NCBI GenBank assembly: GCA_049116335.1
Contig: JAGDYZ010000009.1
Coordinates: 1-64,000 of the forward strand
DNA: 64,000 bases
Direction: 5' to 3'
DNA from: CANMIH01 sp049116335
Lineage (GTDB): Bacteria > Pseudomonadota > Alphaproteobacteria > Rhodobacterales > Rhodobacteraceae
The translations under genes were made by a program, and so were the position numbers. The notes beneath the pieces were generated by a model that did no database searches, was not told the DNA's origin, and was given only the letters and a program-made list of their open reading frames with translations. Within the stretch, counting starts at the first letter, position 1. The number at the start of each line of letters is the position of its first letter. This document shows positions 41,596-50,512 of the stretch, in pieces.

Positions 41596-42471
41596 ATGCA
41601 ACTGAAGACAACGCTGATGGGCCTCGCGAGCGCCTTTCTTGCCGCGCCAGCAATGGCGCAAGAACTTGAAATCAAAGGCGCTCCGGTAGATGGTGCCATG
41701 GGCTTTCAGCCCGCAGCGACCGAGCTGGCCTCGCGCCTGCAGGGATTGGACAATCTTCTGTTGGTGATCATCACTGTCATCAGCCTGTTCGTCATCGGAC
41801 TGATGGCCTACGTGGTTGTGCGCCACAATCGTCGCTCGAACCCGAATCCTGCGAGCTTTACCCACCACACGATGCTTGAGATCGCATGGACCATTGTGCC
41901 CATCGCTCTTCTGGTGGTTATCGGATCCTTCTCGCTGCCGGTTCTGTTCCAGCAGCAGGAAATCCCTGAGGGTGACATCACCATCAAAGTCACCGGGTAC
42001 CAGTGGTACTGGGGCTATGAATATGTTGGCACCGATCTGGGCTATGACAGCTACATGATCGGCGCACCGGCCACAGGTGGTGACAACCGTCTCAATGCAG
42101 ACGTTGAAGCCCAGCTGGTCGACGCTGGCTTCAGCAAAGAAGAATTCCTGCTGGCCACCGACACTTCGGTCATCGTGCCCACCGGCGCAACCGTAGTGAT
42201 GCAGGTGACTGGCGCTGATGTGATCCACTCGTGGACCATCCCCGCCTTTGGTGTGAAACAGGATGCGGTTCCTGGCCGTCTGGCCGAGCTTTGGTTCGAA
42301 GCCAAAGAAGAAGGCATCTATTTTGGCCAGTGTTCGGAACTGTGCGGCATTGCCCACGCCTATATGCCGATCACGGTTCAGGTGGTTTCGCCCGAAGCCT
42401 ATGAAGCTTGGCTGGCGCGTTCGGTTGAAGCCGGTGAATACACCGACATTCGAGACGTCCTGACCAACTAA
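41596..42471 (+). CDS. ctaC: Cytochrome c oxidase subunit II
   Basis: Subunit II of the aa3-type oxidase receives electrons from cytochrome c at its binuclear CuA centre. The 291-residue precursor has a signal peptide (ASAFLAAPAMAQ), two transmembrane helices (LLLVIITVISLFVIGLMAYV and TIVPIALLVVIGSFSLPVLF) and a periplasmic cupredoxin domain with YQWYWGYEY, DVIHSWTIPAFGVKQDAVPG and the CuA ligand cluster QCSELCGIAHAYMPI. All copper ligands are visible. It is first in the cluster ctaC-ctaB-coxF-ctaG-ctaE; the catalytic subunit I (ctaD) is not in this window, as is usual for the group. Confidence 0.97.
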   Translation: MQLKTTLMGLASAFLAAPAMAQELEIKGAPVDGAMGFQPAATELASRLQGLDNLLLVIITVISLFVIGLMAYVVVRHNRRSNPNPASFTHHTMLEIAWTIVPIALLVVIGSFSLPVLFQQQEIPEGDITIKVTGYQWYWGYEYVGTDLGYDSYMIGAPATGGDNRLNADVEAQLVDAGFSKEEFLLATDTSVIVPTGATVVMQVTGADVIHSWTIPAFGVKQDAVPGRLAELWFEAKEEGIYFGQCSELCGIAHAYMPITVQVVSPEAYEAWLARSVEAGEYTDIRDVLTN

Positions 42472-42548
42472 GACACAGGGTGGCTGGCCCACCCTCTCTT
42501 TGAACGCCGGGGCGGCAACGTCCCGGTTCTTCGACCCAAGGGGATACC

Positions 42549-43484
42549 ATGAGCGACGCAAGCTTTGACAATCGGCCCATCGAAAACGAGGCCCAGTTCG
42601 GTGACTTTTTCGCCCTGCTGAAGCCCCGTGTGATGACCCTGGTTGTCTTCACAGCGTTTGTTGGCCTGCTGGCCGCACCCGTTTCCGTGCACCCCTTTGT
42701 TGGCTTCTGCGCGATTTTGTTTATCGCTCTGGGCGGTGGCGCATCGGGCGCGCTGAATATGTGGTACGATGCCGACATTGATGCCGTGATGCGCCGTACA
42801 GCCAAGCGCCCCATCCCCGCCGGGCGTGTGACCCGCGATGAGGCTTTTGCCTTTGGCCTGACCCTCTCGGTCTTTGCGGTGGTCTTTCTGGGCCTCGCAA
42901 CCAACTGGTTGGCAGGCGGTCTTCTGGCCTTCACCATCTTTTTCTATGTTGTGATCTACACCATGTGGCTCAAGCGTTCGACGCCTCAGAACATCGTCAT
43001 TGGTGGCGCCGCCGGGGCCTTTCCTCCGATGATCGGCTGGGCAGCGGCAACTGGAACTATCTCGACCGAATCTGTGTTGATGTTCTGCTTGACCTTCCTG
43101 TGGACCCCGCCGCATTTCTGGGCTCTGGCGCTGTTCATGCGCTCGGATTACGACGATGCCAAGGTTCCGATGCTCACCGTCACCCACGGCCGTCGTTCCA
43201 CCCGCAAACATATCCTCGCTTATACAGTCCTGCTTGCTGTATTTGCGATTGCTCTTGGCTTCACTTCAATCGGTGGCCCGGTTTACCTGACAACCGCCGT
43301 CATCCTGAACGCTCTGTTTATCAAAGGCGCGTGGGACATCACACGTCGAGATGAAGACATGTCAGAAGCAGATAACTTTGCTGTTGAGCGCAAATTCTTC
43401 AAGCTGTCGCTGCTCTATCTCTTTGCAAGCTTTGGCGCGATTCTCGTTGATTCTGTAATGACCCGCATGGGAGTGATGCTATGA
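42549..43484 (+). CDS. ctaB: Protoheme IX farnesyltransferase (haem O synthase)
   Basis: CtaB adds a farnesyl group to haem B, giving haem O, the precursor of haem A for the oxidase. The 311-residue UbiA-family membrane protein has about nine hydrophobic segments. The prenyl-diphosphate site NMWYDADIDAVMRRTAKRP contains the aspartate-rich motif, and the second loop has YDDAKVPMLTVTHGRRSTRK. It begins with the soluble stretch FGDFFALLKPRVMTL. Its TGA overlaps the ATG of the next small gene by four bases. Position between ctaC and ctaG matches the standard oxidase assembly cluster. Confidence 0.97.
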   Translation: MSDASFDNRPIENEAQFGDFFALLKPRVMTLVVFTAFVGLLAAPVSVHPFVGFCAILFIALGGGASGALNMWYDADIDAVMRRTAKRPIPAGRVTRDEAFAFGLTLSVFAVVFLGLATNWLAGGLLAFTIFFYVVIYTMWLKRSTPQNIVIGGAAGAFPPMIGWAAATGTISTESVLMFCLTFLWTPPHFWALALFMRSDYDDAKVPMLTVTHGRRSTRKHILAYTVLLAVFAIALGFTSIGGPVYLTTAVILNALFIKGAWDITRRDEDMSEADNFAVERKFFKLSLLYLFASFGAILVDSVMTRMGVML

Positions 43485-43648
43485 GCTTGAGCAAACAGCA
43501 CGAACTGCACGAACGCCGCAAAGGCCGCAACATTGGTCTGGGTCTCACTTTGGCCGCGTTCATGGCTCTTGTTTTCGGTCTGACCATCGTAAAAATTGGC
43601 CGGGGCGATTTTCAGGTTGATCCGGCGGAGATGTCCAGTGGCAACTGA
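43481..43648 (+). CDS. Small membrane protein of the oxidase cluster (CoxF-like, 55 residues)
   Basis: ATG at 43481 overlaps the ctaB stop (ATGA) and the frame ends in TGA at 43648, giving 55 residues. A basic N-terminus (SKQHELHERRKGRNIG) is followed by one hydrophobic helix (LGLTLAAFMALVFGLTIVKI) and a short acidic tail ending MSSGN. The topology predicted is N-terminus inside, tail in the periplasm. Genes of this size between ctaB and ctaG occur in Rhodobacter and Paracoccus and have been called CoxF or left unnamed. A role in oxidase assembly or stability is inferred from position only. The next gene starts within its last codons. Confidence 0.82.
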   Translation: MSLSKQHELHERRKGRNIGLGLTLAAFMALVFGLTIVKIGRGDFQVDPAEMSSGN

Positions 43649-44222
43649 TCCAAAAACCAAAACAGTCTACCAACTTGTATCGGTTGTGGTGACCATGGGC
43701 GCTTTGGCCTGGGCTGCCGTGCCGTTCTACGACTGGTTCTGCAGCGTCACCGGATTTGGCGGCACACCCGGTGTGGCCACCTCAGCCGACGCTGAGATCC
43801 TCGACAAAACCATCAAGGTTCGTTTCGACGCCTCGCTTGAGCGGGACATGCCTTGGGAGTTCAAACCCGAAGTCCCCGAGATGACCCTGCGCATCGGTGA
43901 AGAGGGTCTGGCGTTCTATGAAGCCTATAACCCCACGGACAAACCCGTGGCTGGTCAGGCAAGCTATAACGTCGCCCCCTACTCGGCGGGCGCGTATTTT
44001 TCGAAAATCGAGTGCTTTTGCTTTACCGAGCAGGTGCTTGAACCCGGTGAACGTGTGATGATGCCGGTGAGTTTCTTTGTGGATCCCGAGATTGTCGATG
44101 ATCCCGAAGCCAAATTCACCAGCCACATCACGCTTTCTTACACATTCTATGAGATCGACCTGCCAGAAGCTGAACAGGCCGCTCTTGAACTGAAATCGGA
44201 CGACGCAACGTCCCTGAACTAA
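43638..44222 (+). CDS. ctaG: Cytochrome c oxidase assembly protein CtaG/Cox11
   Basis: Cox11 delivers copper to the CuB site of oxidase subunit I. This 194-residue protein has one N-terminal transmembrane helix (VYQLVSVVVTMGALAWAAVP), then PFYDWFCSVTGFGG and a periplasmic immunoglobulin-like domain with the copper-binding motif IECFCFTEQVLEPGE (Cys-Phe-Cys) and PVSFFVDPEIVDDPE. GTG at 43638 is chosen: GGAG lies seven bases upstream and homologues begin near this residue, although the frame is open to 43596. It overlaps the small membrane gene by eleven bases, so the two are translationally linked. Confidence 0.95.
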   Translation: MATDPKTKTVYQLVSVVVTMGALAWAAVPFYDWFCSVTGFGGTPGVATSADAEILDKTIKVRFDASLERDMPWEFKPEVPEMTLRIGEEGLAFYEAYNPTDKPVAGQASYNVAPYSAGAYFSKIECFCFTEQVLEPGERVMMPVSFFVDPEIVDDPEAKFTSHITLSYTFYEIDLPEAEQAALELKSDDATSLN

Positions 44223-44241
44223 CGCCAGACGAGGACAGAAG

Positions 44242-45081
44242 ATGGCACACGCCAAGAATCACGATTATCATATTCTGAGCCCCTCAATGTGGCCCCTGCT
44301 GGCCTCATTGTTTGGTTTCCTGATGCTGACCGGCGCCGTTGTTTGGATGGCTGGTGAAGCAACATTCCTGTTTCAAGCCGTCACCCTGAGCGGCCCCTGG
44401 TTGTTCCTGATTGGCCTTGCAGGCGTACTTTACGTCATGTTTGGCTGGTGGGCCGCCACCGTTGAAGAGAACAAGGTTGGCGATCACACGCCGGTTGTTC
44501 TGATCGGTCTGCGCTATGGCTTTATCCTGTTTATCATGTCCGAAGTGATGTTCTTCGCGGCCTGGTTCTGGAGCTTCTTCAAGCACGCCATGTACCCGAT
44601 GAACATGGAAGGCCTGAGCCCAATGGTGGACGGCGCTTGGCCCCCCGCAGGCATCGAGACCTTTGACCCATGGCACCTGCCGCTGATCAACACACTGATC
44701 CTGCTGTGCTCGGGCGCCGCAGCGACATGGGCACACCATGCGCTGGTTCATGAAAACAACCGCAAAGACATGGTACAGGGTCTGACCATTGCCATCGTCC
44801 TTGGCATGATCTTCACCGTGTTCCAGGCCTATGAATACAGCCACGCGGCCTTTGGCTTTGCTGGCAACATCTATGGCGCGAACTTCTTCATGGCGACCGG
44901 CTTCCACGGCTTCCACGTTGTTGTTGGCACAATCTTCCTGTTCATCTGCCTGCTGCGCACCCTGCGCGGTCACTTCACCCCTGAAAACCACCTTGGGTTC
45001 GAAGCGGCGGCTTGGTACTGGCACTTTGTTGATGTGGTTTGGCTGTTCCTGTTCGCAGCTGTCTACATCTGGGGCGGCTAA
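44242..45081 (+). CDS. ctaE: Cytochrome c oxidase subunit III
   Basis: Subunit III stabilises the aa3 oxidase and binds lipids beside subunit I. The 279-residue protein opens with AHAKNHDYHILSPSMWPLL and has seven hydrophobic segments. Conserved elements are YGFILFIMSEVMFFAAWFWS, PPAGIETFDPWHLPLINTLI, ALVHENNRKDM, FQAYEYSHAAF and the C-terminal WYWHFVDVVWLFLFAAVYIW with the family histidine and acidic residue. It follows ctaG by 19 bases. A terminator-like hairpin comes before surf1, which suggests that subunit III marks the end of the strongest transcript. Confidence 0.97.
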   Translation: MAHAKNHDYHILSPSMWPLLASLFGFLMLTGAVVWMAGEATFLFQAVTLSGPWLFLIGLAGVLYVMFGWWAATVEENKVGDHTPVVLIGLRYGFILFIMSEVMFFAAWFWSFFKHAMYPMNMEGLSPMVDGAWPPAGIETFDPWHLPLINTLILLCSGAAATWAHHALVHENNRKDMVQGLTIAIVLGMIFTVFQAYEYSHAAFGFAGNIYGANFFMATGFHGFHVVVGTIFLFICLLRTLRGHFTPENHLGFEAAAWYWHFVDVVWLFLFAAVYIWGG

Positions 45082-45125
45082 ACCCTGCCTTTGAGGTTGA
45101 AACCCTCTGCATTGAATGAAAAAAC

Positions 45126-45154
45126 AAGGCGCGCCGATATGGTGCGCCTTTTCT
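45126..45154 (+). terminator. Terminator or attenuator between ctaE and surf1
   Basis: AAGGCGC (45126-45132) and GCGCCTT (45144-45150), extended inward by three pairs including one G-U, close a five-base loop; TT-C-T follows. It is located 45 bases after ctaE and 15 bases before the surf1 start, so partial read-through is likely needed for surf1 and thrC. Confidence 0.65.
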
Positions 45155-45168
45155 GTTCAGGAGAGCCC

Positions 45169-45846
45169 GTGAAACGCATCCTTGCCCCGTTGCTGATTGG
45201 TCTGATCGGTGCTGCAATTCTTGTGGCGCTGGGAACTTGGCAACTTCAGCGACTGACCTGGAAGCGAAGTGTTCTTTCCGAGATTGAAGCAACAATTTCT
45301 GGCGCAGCGGTACCCCTGCCGCTCCTGATGTCTCCTACGGATCAGAAATATATGCCCGTGACGTTAGAAGGCACCGTAGAAGACGGCGCGCTTTATGTTC
45401 TGGTGTCTGTCAAGAAACGCGGTGCAGGCTGGCGGGTGATCTCGCCCTTCACAACGGAAGAGGGCCGTCGCGTTTTGCTGGACCGGGGCTTTATCAGGAC
45501 AGACAAAAAATCTGCGCTGCGTATGACGGGATCGGCGTCAGTTGAAGGCAACCTGCATTGGCCCGACGATCGCAATCCTTCGACACCCGACAATGACGTG
45601 GCCGGCAATATCTGGTTTGCACGCGATCTGGCTCAGATGGCCGAGGTGCTCGATACCGAGCCCCTATTGGTCGTAGCGCGCTCGATGTCGCCAGTGGACA
45701 GCGGTATGACGCCCCTGCCCGTCGACACCGCCGGCATCCCGAATGACCATCTGCAATATGCCATCACGTGGTTTTCGCTAGCCACAATTTGGATTCTTAT
45801 GACTGGCGTCTGGATACGACGCCGCACAACCGGCATGGAAGGCTGA
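45169..45846 (+). CDS. SURF1 family cytochrome oxidase biogenesis protein
   Basis: SURF1 helps insert haem A into oxidase subunit I. The 225-residue protein has the expected two terminal transmembrane helices (ILAPLLIGLIGAAILVALGT and FSLATIWILMTGVWI) around a periplasmic domain. Signatures are LGTWQLQRLTWKR, VTLEGTV, VLLDRGFI and the terminal HLQYAITWFSL. GTG at 45169 is taken as start because AGGAG lies five bases upstream; the long open extension to 45091 covers the terminator hairpin and is rejected. It sits between ctaE and thrC, four bases before thrC. Confidence 0.94.
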   Translation: MKRILAPLLIGLIGAAILVALGTWQLQRLTWKRSVLSEIEATISGAAVPLPLLMSPTDQKYMPVTLEGTVEDGALYVLVSVKKRGAGWRVISPFTTEEGRRVLLDRGFIRTDKKSALRMTGSASVEGNLHWPDDRNPSTPDNDVAGNIWFARDLAQMAEVLDTEPLLVVARSMSPVDSGMTPLPVDTAGIPNDHLQYAITWFSLATIWILMTGVWIRRRTTGMEG

Positions 45847-45849
45847 GAC

Positions 45850-47238
45850 ATGCGTTACATCTCCACCCGCGGCAAAGCGCCGTCGCTTTCGTTTGAAGAG
45901 GCCATGCTGTCGGGGCTGGCACGGGACGGTGGACTATATGTCCCCGAAACCATTCCCCAGATGAGCGCGGACGACATTCGCGCGCTGCAGGGGCTGAGCT
46001 ATGAAGAGATCGCATTTCGCGTCATGCGCCCCTATGTGGGCGAAGGTTTTACCGATGAGGTTTTCGCCGATCTGATCGCCAAAGCCTATTCGGGCTTTGG
46101 CCACAACGCCCGCGCGCCCATGGTTCAGCTCGCACCAAACCACTATCTGCTTGAGCTGTTCCACGGCCCGACCCTTGCCTTCAAAGATTTCGCCATGCAG
46201 CTGATTGGCCAGCTGTTCCAAGAGGCCTTGGAGCGTCGCGGTGAGCGGGTCACAATCGTTGGCGCGACATCGGGCGACACGGGATCAGCCGCCATTGAAG
46301 CCTTTAAAGGGCTCGACAATGTGGATGTCTTTATCCTTTATCCGCATGGTCGCGTATCAGAAGTGCAGCGCCGTCAGATGACAACGCCGCAGGAAAGCAA
46401 CGTTCATGCGCTGGCTTTGGATGGGGACTTTGATGATTGTCAGGCCCGCCTGAAAGACATGTTCAATGATTTCGAATTCCGCGATGGCGTGCGCCTTGCG
46501 GGTGTAAACTCGATCAACTGGGCGCGTGTTCTGGCGCAGGTCGTTTACTACTTCTCCTCCGCTGTGTCGCTGGGCGCGCCGGATCGCAAAATATCGTTCA
46601 CCGTGCCAACTGGGAACTTTGGTGACATCTTTGCCGGCTATATCGCCAAGAAAATGGGCTTGCCGATTGACCGCCTTGTTGTGGCCACCAACCAAAACGA
46701 CATTCTGCACAGATGCTTGTCGACCGGGACCTATCAGAAAGACGGCGTTTCACCGTCGATCAGCCCGTCCATGGACATTCAAGTGAGCTCAAACTTCGAA
46801 CGTGCTTTGTTTGATGCCTATGATCGTGACGGCACTGCCGTCTCACAATTGATGGATGAGCTGAAAGACGGTGGTTTCAACGTCAGCCAGGGGGCGCTTG
46901 AGGCGCTGCGCGAACATTTCGACTCCGGCCGGGTGTCTGAAGACGAAACTCTGGCCATGATCACCGAGGCAAATGCCACCATGGGTGAATTGCTCTGCCC
47001 GCATTCCGCAATTGGCGTGAAGGTTGCTGAAGACATGCGCGACCCTTCGGTGCCGATGATCACACTTGCAACAGCCCACCCTGCCAAATTCCCAGATGCC
47101 GTGGAAAAAGCCAGCGACATACGCCCGCCTCTTCCCAATCGCATGGCAGATCTATATGAGCGTTCAGAACGTGTGACTCAGGTTCCCAATGACCTGAAGG
47201 CACTCGAAAGCCTCATTCAGGAGCGTATCGCCAAGTGA
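45850..47238 (+). CDS. thrC: Threonine synthase
   Basis: ThrC converts O-phosphohomoserine to threonine with pyridoxal phosphate. The 462-residue length fits the longer form of the enzyme. Visible elements are MRYISTRGKAPSLSFEEAML, LFHGPTLAFKDFAMQ with the PLP lysine (Lys112), VGATSGDTGSAAIEA as the phosphate loop, HGRVSEVQRRQMTT, VNSINWARVLAQVVYYF and TVPTGNFGDIFAGYIAKKMG. It starts three bases after surf1 and its TGA overlaps the GTG start of the M16 peptidase, so surf1-thrC-peptidase form one operon. This order is common in alphaproteobacteria and shows no functional link. Confidence 0.97.
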   Translation: MRYISTRGKAPSLSFEEAMLSGLARDGGLYVPETIPQMSADDIRALQGLSYEEIAFRVMRPYVGEGFTDEVFADLIAKAYSGFGHNARAPMVQLAPNHYLLELFHGPTLAFKDFAMQLIGQLFQEALERRGERVTIVGATSGDTGSAAIEAFKGLDNVDVFILYPHGRVSEVQRRQMTTPQESNVHALALDGDFDDCQARLKDMFNDFEFRDGVRLAGVNSINWARVLAQVVYYFSSAVSLGAPDRKISFTVPTGNFGDIFAGYIAKKMGLPIDRLVVATNQNDILHRCLSTGTYQKDGVSPSISPSMDIQVSSNFERALFDAYDRDGTAVSQLMDELKDGGFNVSQGALEALREHFDSGRVSEDETLAMITEANATMGELLCPHSAIGVKVAEDMRDPSVPMITLATAHPAKFPDAVEKASDIRPPLPNRMADLYERSERVTQVPNDLKALESLIQERIAK

Positions 47239-48497
47239 CTGTCCAAATTGCCACGCTGTCTAACGGATTCCGCATCGTCACCGAACAGATGCCGGGGCTT
47301 CAATCTGCTTCACTTGGTATCTGGGTCACGGCCGGGGGGCGGCATGAACGCCCTGAACAAAATGGCGTGGCACATTTTCTGGAGCACATGGCGTTTAAGG
47401 GCACAAAAACCCGCAGCGCGCTTCAGATTGCCGAAGCGATTGAAGATGTGGGCGGCTATATCAACGCCTATACCTCGCGCGAGGTAACCGCCTATTATGC
47501 CCGTGTCCTCAAAGCGGACACGGCGCTTGCGCTGGATGTGATCTCCGACATTCTGCTGAACCCGGTGTTTGATCCCAAAGAGATTGAGATCGAACGCCAT
47601 GTGATTTTGCAGGAAATCGGTCAGGCGCTGGATACTCCGGATGATGTGATCTTTGACTGGCTGCAGGAAAAGGCCTATCCGAACCAGCCTCTGGGCCGGA
47701 CCATATTGGGTGAGACCGAGCGCGTGCGCGCCTTTGGTCGGGACGATCTGGCTCGGTTTGTCGAAGAGCATTACGGCCCGGATCAGATGATCCTGTCTGC
47801 TGCCGGGGCTGTGGATCACGATACCATCGTGAAACAGGCCGAAGCTTTATTTGGCCATCTGCCTGCCCGTACAGCCACACTGGCCGATGCCGCGACCTTC
47901 TTTGGCGGGGAAAGCCGTCAGGTCAAAGATCTTGAACAGGCGCATATGGCCCTTGCCTTTCAGGGGCCGGGCTATCGCGATCCGTCTTTGTATACCTCGC
48001 AGATCTACACCATTGCTCTGGGTGGCGGGATGTCGTCGCGTCTGTTCCAGGAAATCCGCGAAAAACGCGGTCTCTGCTACACCATCTTTGCCCAATCCGG
48101 TGCCTATTCCGACACCGGCATGACAATGATCTATGCGGGCACCAGCGGTGAAGAAGTGGGGGATCTTGCCAATCTCACCATCGACGAGATGAAACGCGCC
48201 GCAGAAGATATGTCAGACGCCGAGATCGAGCGCGCCCGCGCGCAGATGAAGGCCGGACTGTTGATGGGTCTCGAAAGCCCTGCAAGCCGTGCAGAGCGTA
48301 TGGCGCGTATGGTTCAGATCTGGAACAAAGTTCCTCCGATTGAACAGACCGTAGAGCGCATCGACCGCGTAACCCGTGAGGATGTGCTGGCGTTTGCCCA
48401 GGATCAGGCCAGCAACGCGGCGCCTGCGCTTGCGCTTTATGGCCCGGTTGATCAAGCCCCGGCGCTGGAGGCACTTCAGGCACGTAGGGCTGCGTAA
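47235..48497 (+). CDS. M16 family zinc peptidase (mitochondrial-processing-peptidase-like)
   Basis: A 420-residue pitrilysin-family peptidase. The inverted zinc motif HFLEH (His47, Glu50, His51) is followed by AFKGTKTRSALQIAEAIEDV and by the ETAxxE-like region; IERHVILQEIGQALDTPDDV contains the distal glutamate. The C-terminal half has GGGMSSRLFQEIREKRGLCYTI, typical of beta-MPP relatives such as PqqL and YmxG. It is a soluble enzyme probably degrading peptides. The GTG start overlaps the thrC stop by four bases. In other groups this protein is the presumed ancestor of the mitochondrial processing peptidase. Confidence 0.93.
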   Translation: MTVQIATLSNGFRIVTEQMPGLQSASLGIWVTAGGRHERPEQNGVAHFLEHMAFKGTKTRSALQIAEAIEDVGGYINAYTSREVTAYYARVLKADTALALDVISDILLNPVFDPKEIEIERHVILQEIGQALDTPDDVIFDWLQEKAYPNQPLGRTILGETERVRAFGRDDLARFVEEHYGPDQMILSAAGAVDHDTIVKQAEALFGHLPARTATLADAATFFGGESRQVKDLEQAHMALAFQGPGYRDPSLYTSQIYTIALGGGMSSRLFQEIREKRGLCYTIFAQSGAYSDTGMTMIYAGTSGEEVGDLANLTIDEMKRAAEDMSDAEIERARAQMKAGLLMGLESPASRAERMARMVQIWNKVPPIEQTVERIDRVTREDVLAFAQDQASNAAPALALYGPVDQAPALEALQARRAA

Positions 48498-49084
48498 TGT
48501 TGGCCCTGCGTCGCAAGCTAAGGCTCGAAACCGAGCGACTGAGCCTGCGTCCGCCGGTGCATTCTGACTTTGCGTCCTGGGCATCTTTGCGGCTCGAAAG
48601 CAGCGCGTTTCTTACCCCGTGGGAACCGCAATGGGCAGAGGACCACCTCACCCGGCGTGCCTTTACCAATCGTGTGTACTGGGCCGCCCGTGCCGTGTCT
48701 GGTGGCACCGCCCTGCCTTTGTTTATGACCCGCCGTGAGGACAATGCGCTTGTTGGAGCCATTACTCTCGACAATATCCGACGTGGCCCTGCGCAGGCCG
48801 GGACCTTGGGATATTGGGTTGGCGAACGCTTTGCCCGCAATGGCTATATGCGCGAGGCCATCGAAGCCGTCGTGCATCATGCCTTCGAGAAACTGAACCT
48901 CTCGCGTATCGAAGCTGCCTGTTTGCCAGAGAATGCCGCCTCGCGCGCTTTGCTTGAAAGCTCGGGCTTCAAGTACGAAGGTGTTGCGCAAAGCTATCTG
49001 CAGATTGAAGGCCGCTGGCGGACCCATGTTTTATATGCCGCTTTGCGTGCCGATCGTCGGGGACGCAGCACCGCTGGATTGTGA
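48497..49084 (+). CDS. GNAT acetyltransferase, RimJ/RimL type
   Basis: A 195-residue protein like ribosomal-protein-alanine N-acetyltransferases. The opening RLETERLSLRPPVHSDFASW, then LVGAITLDNIRRGPAQAGTL, GYWVGERFARNGYMREAIEA with the acetyl-CoA loop, and NLSRIEAACLPENAASRALL ending in ESSGFKYEGVAQSYLQIEG are characteristic. RimJ acetylates ribosomal protein S5, but this class also modifies other targets, so no gene symbol is given. The ATG overlaps the peptidase TAA by one base and the following gene starts six bases downstream, so the operon continues. Confidence 0.9.
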   Translation: MLALRRKLRLETERLSLRPPVHSDFASWASLRLESSAFLTPWEPQWAEDHLTRRAFTNRVYWAARAVSGGTALPLFMTRREDNALVGAITLDNIRRGPAQAGTLGYWVGERFARNGYMREAIEAVVHHAFEKLNLSRIEAACLPENAASRALLESSGFKYEGVAQSYLQIEGRWRTHVLYAALRADRRGRSTAGL

Positions 49085-49090
49085 GGACAG

Positions 49091-50503
49091 ATGTCACTGA
49101 AAGCCACGGATCAGACATTTATTGACGGGCTGCGTGCGCATCTCCCCGAAGACACCATCCGAGAGGCAGAAGCACGTCATCTGGAAGAGCCGCGCGGCAA
49201 ATGGCGCGGCATCTCGCGCTGGGTCGCCTTGCCCCGGACAGTCGAGAATGTTTCCGCCATCGTTACGGCCTGCCATAAGGCGTGCGTTGGACTTGTCCCC
49301 TATGGCGGTGGCACAGGCCTTGTTGGCGGACAGGTGATGCCCGATGGCCCGGCCCCTCTGCTGATCTCCATTGAACGTATGAATGCCATACGTGCCACCT
49401 ATGCTGAGGAAAACGTCCTCATCGCCGAGGCTGGCGCAGTTCTGGCCCAGGTACAAACGGCCGCAGGCGCAGCCAACCGCCTGTTTCCCCTGTCACTGGC
49501 CTCTGAGGGATCGGCGCAGATCGGTGGATTGCTGTCCACCAATGCCGGTGGGGTTAATGTCCTGCGCTATGGCAATGCCCGCGATCAGGTGTTGGGATTG
49601 GAAGCCGTGCTTCCGGATGGGCAAATCTGGCACGGTCTCAAGCGCCTGCGCAAAGACAACACCGGATACGATCTGCGGCATTTGTTGATGGGGGCCGAAG
49701 GCACGTTGGGCGTGATCACCGCCGCAAGCCTGAAGCTGTCCCCACGTCCCGCACAAACCGGCACTGCCATGTTTGTTGTCCCCTCTCCTGCCGCCGCCCT
49801 TTCTTTACTGTCTCTGGCACGGGATCTTTTGGGAGATGGGCTAAGCGCCTTTGAGCTCCTGCACCGCACTGGCTATGACTTTCTGTCCGAAACGCTCCCT
49901 GAGTTGCGCCAGCCTTGGGCGGACGCGCCGGAATGGAGCATCTTGACCGATCTCTCGCTGCCAATGGGACAAGACCCGACCACAGCCCTAGAGTCATTGT
50001 TTGAGAAAGCCTTTGAGGCCGGGTTGGTGTCCGACGGATTGGTGGCACAGTCGGAAACGCAAGCTCTGGAATTCTGGAATGTGCGTGAGCATTTTCCAGA
50101 AGCCAACCGCCGGATCGGCTCTATCTCAAGTCATGACATCTCTGTGCCTTTAAGTCTGATCCCCGAGTTCATCACCGTAGCGCGCACAAAACTGGCCGAG
50201 TTGGGAAACTGGCGGATCAATTGCTTTGGCCATCTTGGGGACGGCAATCTGCACTTTAATGTCTTTCCACCCAAGGGCCGCAGTCGGGATGAGTTTACGT
50301 CGCAAAGCGCGGCGATCAAATCCTGTGTGCATGATGTTGTTCACCGCTATGACGGCTCGATCAGTGCGGAACATGGGATTGGTCGATTGAAGGCCTCTGA
50401 CCTTGAGACCTATGGCGACCCGGTGAAACTGGCCGCCATGCGTGCCATCAAACAGGCGCTGGATCCGCATGGCATCATGAACCCCGGCGCTGTGCTGCGC
50501 TAG
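49091..50503 (+). CDS. FAD-binding oxidoreductase, D-2-hydroxyacid (hydroxyglutarate) dehydrogenase type
   Basis: A 470-residue VAO-family flavoenzyme. The FAD-binding half has VGLVPYGGGTGLVGGQVMPD, LPLSLASEGSAQIGGLLSTN, GGVNVLRYGNARDQVLGLEA and YDLRHLLMGAEGTLGVITAA. The C-terminal half contains the substrate/metal elements CFGHLGDGNLHFNVFPPKGR and GSISAEHGIGRLK. This pattern fits D-2-hydroxyglutarate or D-lactate/glycolate dehydrogenases; D-2-hydroxyglutarate is a by-product of serine biosynthesis and the likeliest substrate, but the assignment is not proven. It ends the surf1-thrC operon and converges with the lytic transglycosylase gene. Confidence 0.9.
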   Translation: MSLKATDQTFIDGLRAHLPEDTIREAEARHLEEPRGKWRGISRWVALPRTVENVSAIVTACHKACVGLVPYGGGTGLVGGQVMPDGPAPLLISIERMNAIRATYAEENVLIAEAGAVLAQVQTAAGAANRLFPLSLASEGSAQIGGLLSTNAGGVNVLRYGNARDQVLGLEAVLPDGQIWHGLKRLRKDNTGYDLRHLLMGAEGTLGVITAASLKLSPRPAQTGTAMFVVPSPAAALSLLSLARDLLGDGLSAFELLHRTGYDFLSETLPELRQPWADAPEWSILTDLSLPMGQDPTTALESLFEKAFEAGLVSDGLVAQSETQALEFWNVREHFPEANRRIGSISSHDISVPLSLIPEFITVARTKLAELGNWRINCFGHLGDGNLHFNVFPPKGRSRDEFTSQSAAIKSCVHDVVHRYDGSISAEHGIGRLKASDLETYGDPVKLAAMRAIKQALDPHGIMNPGAVLR

Positions 50504-50512
50504 GTCATTTGC

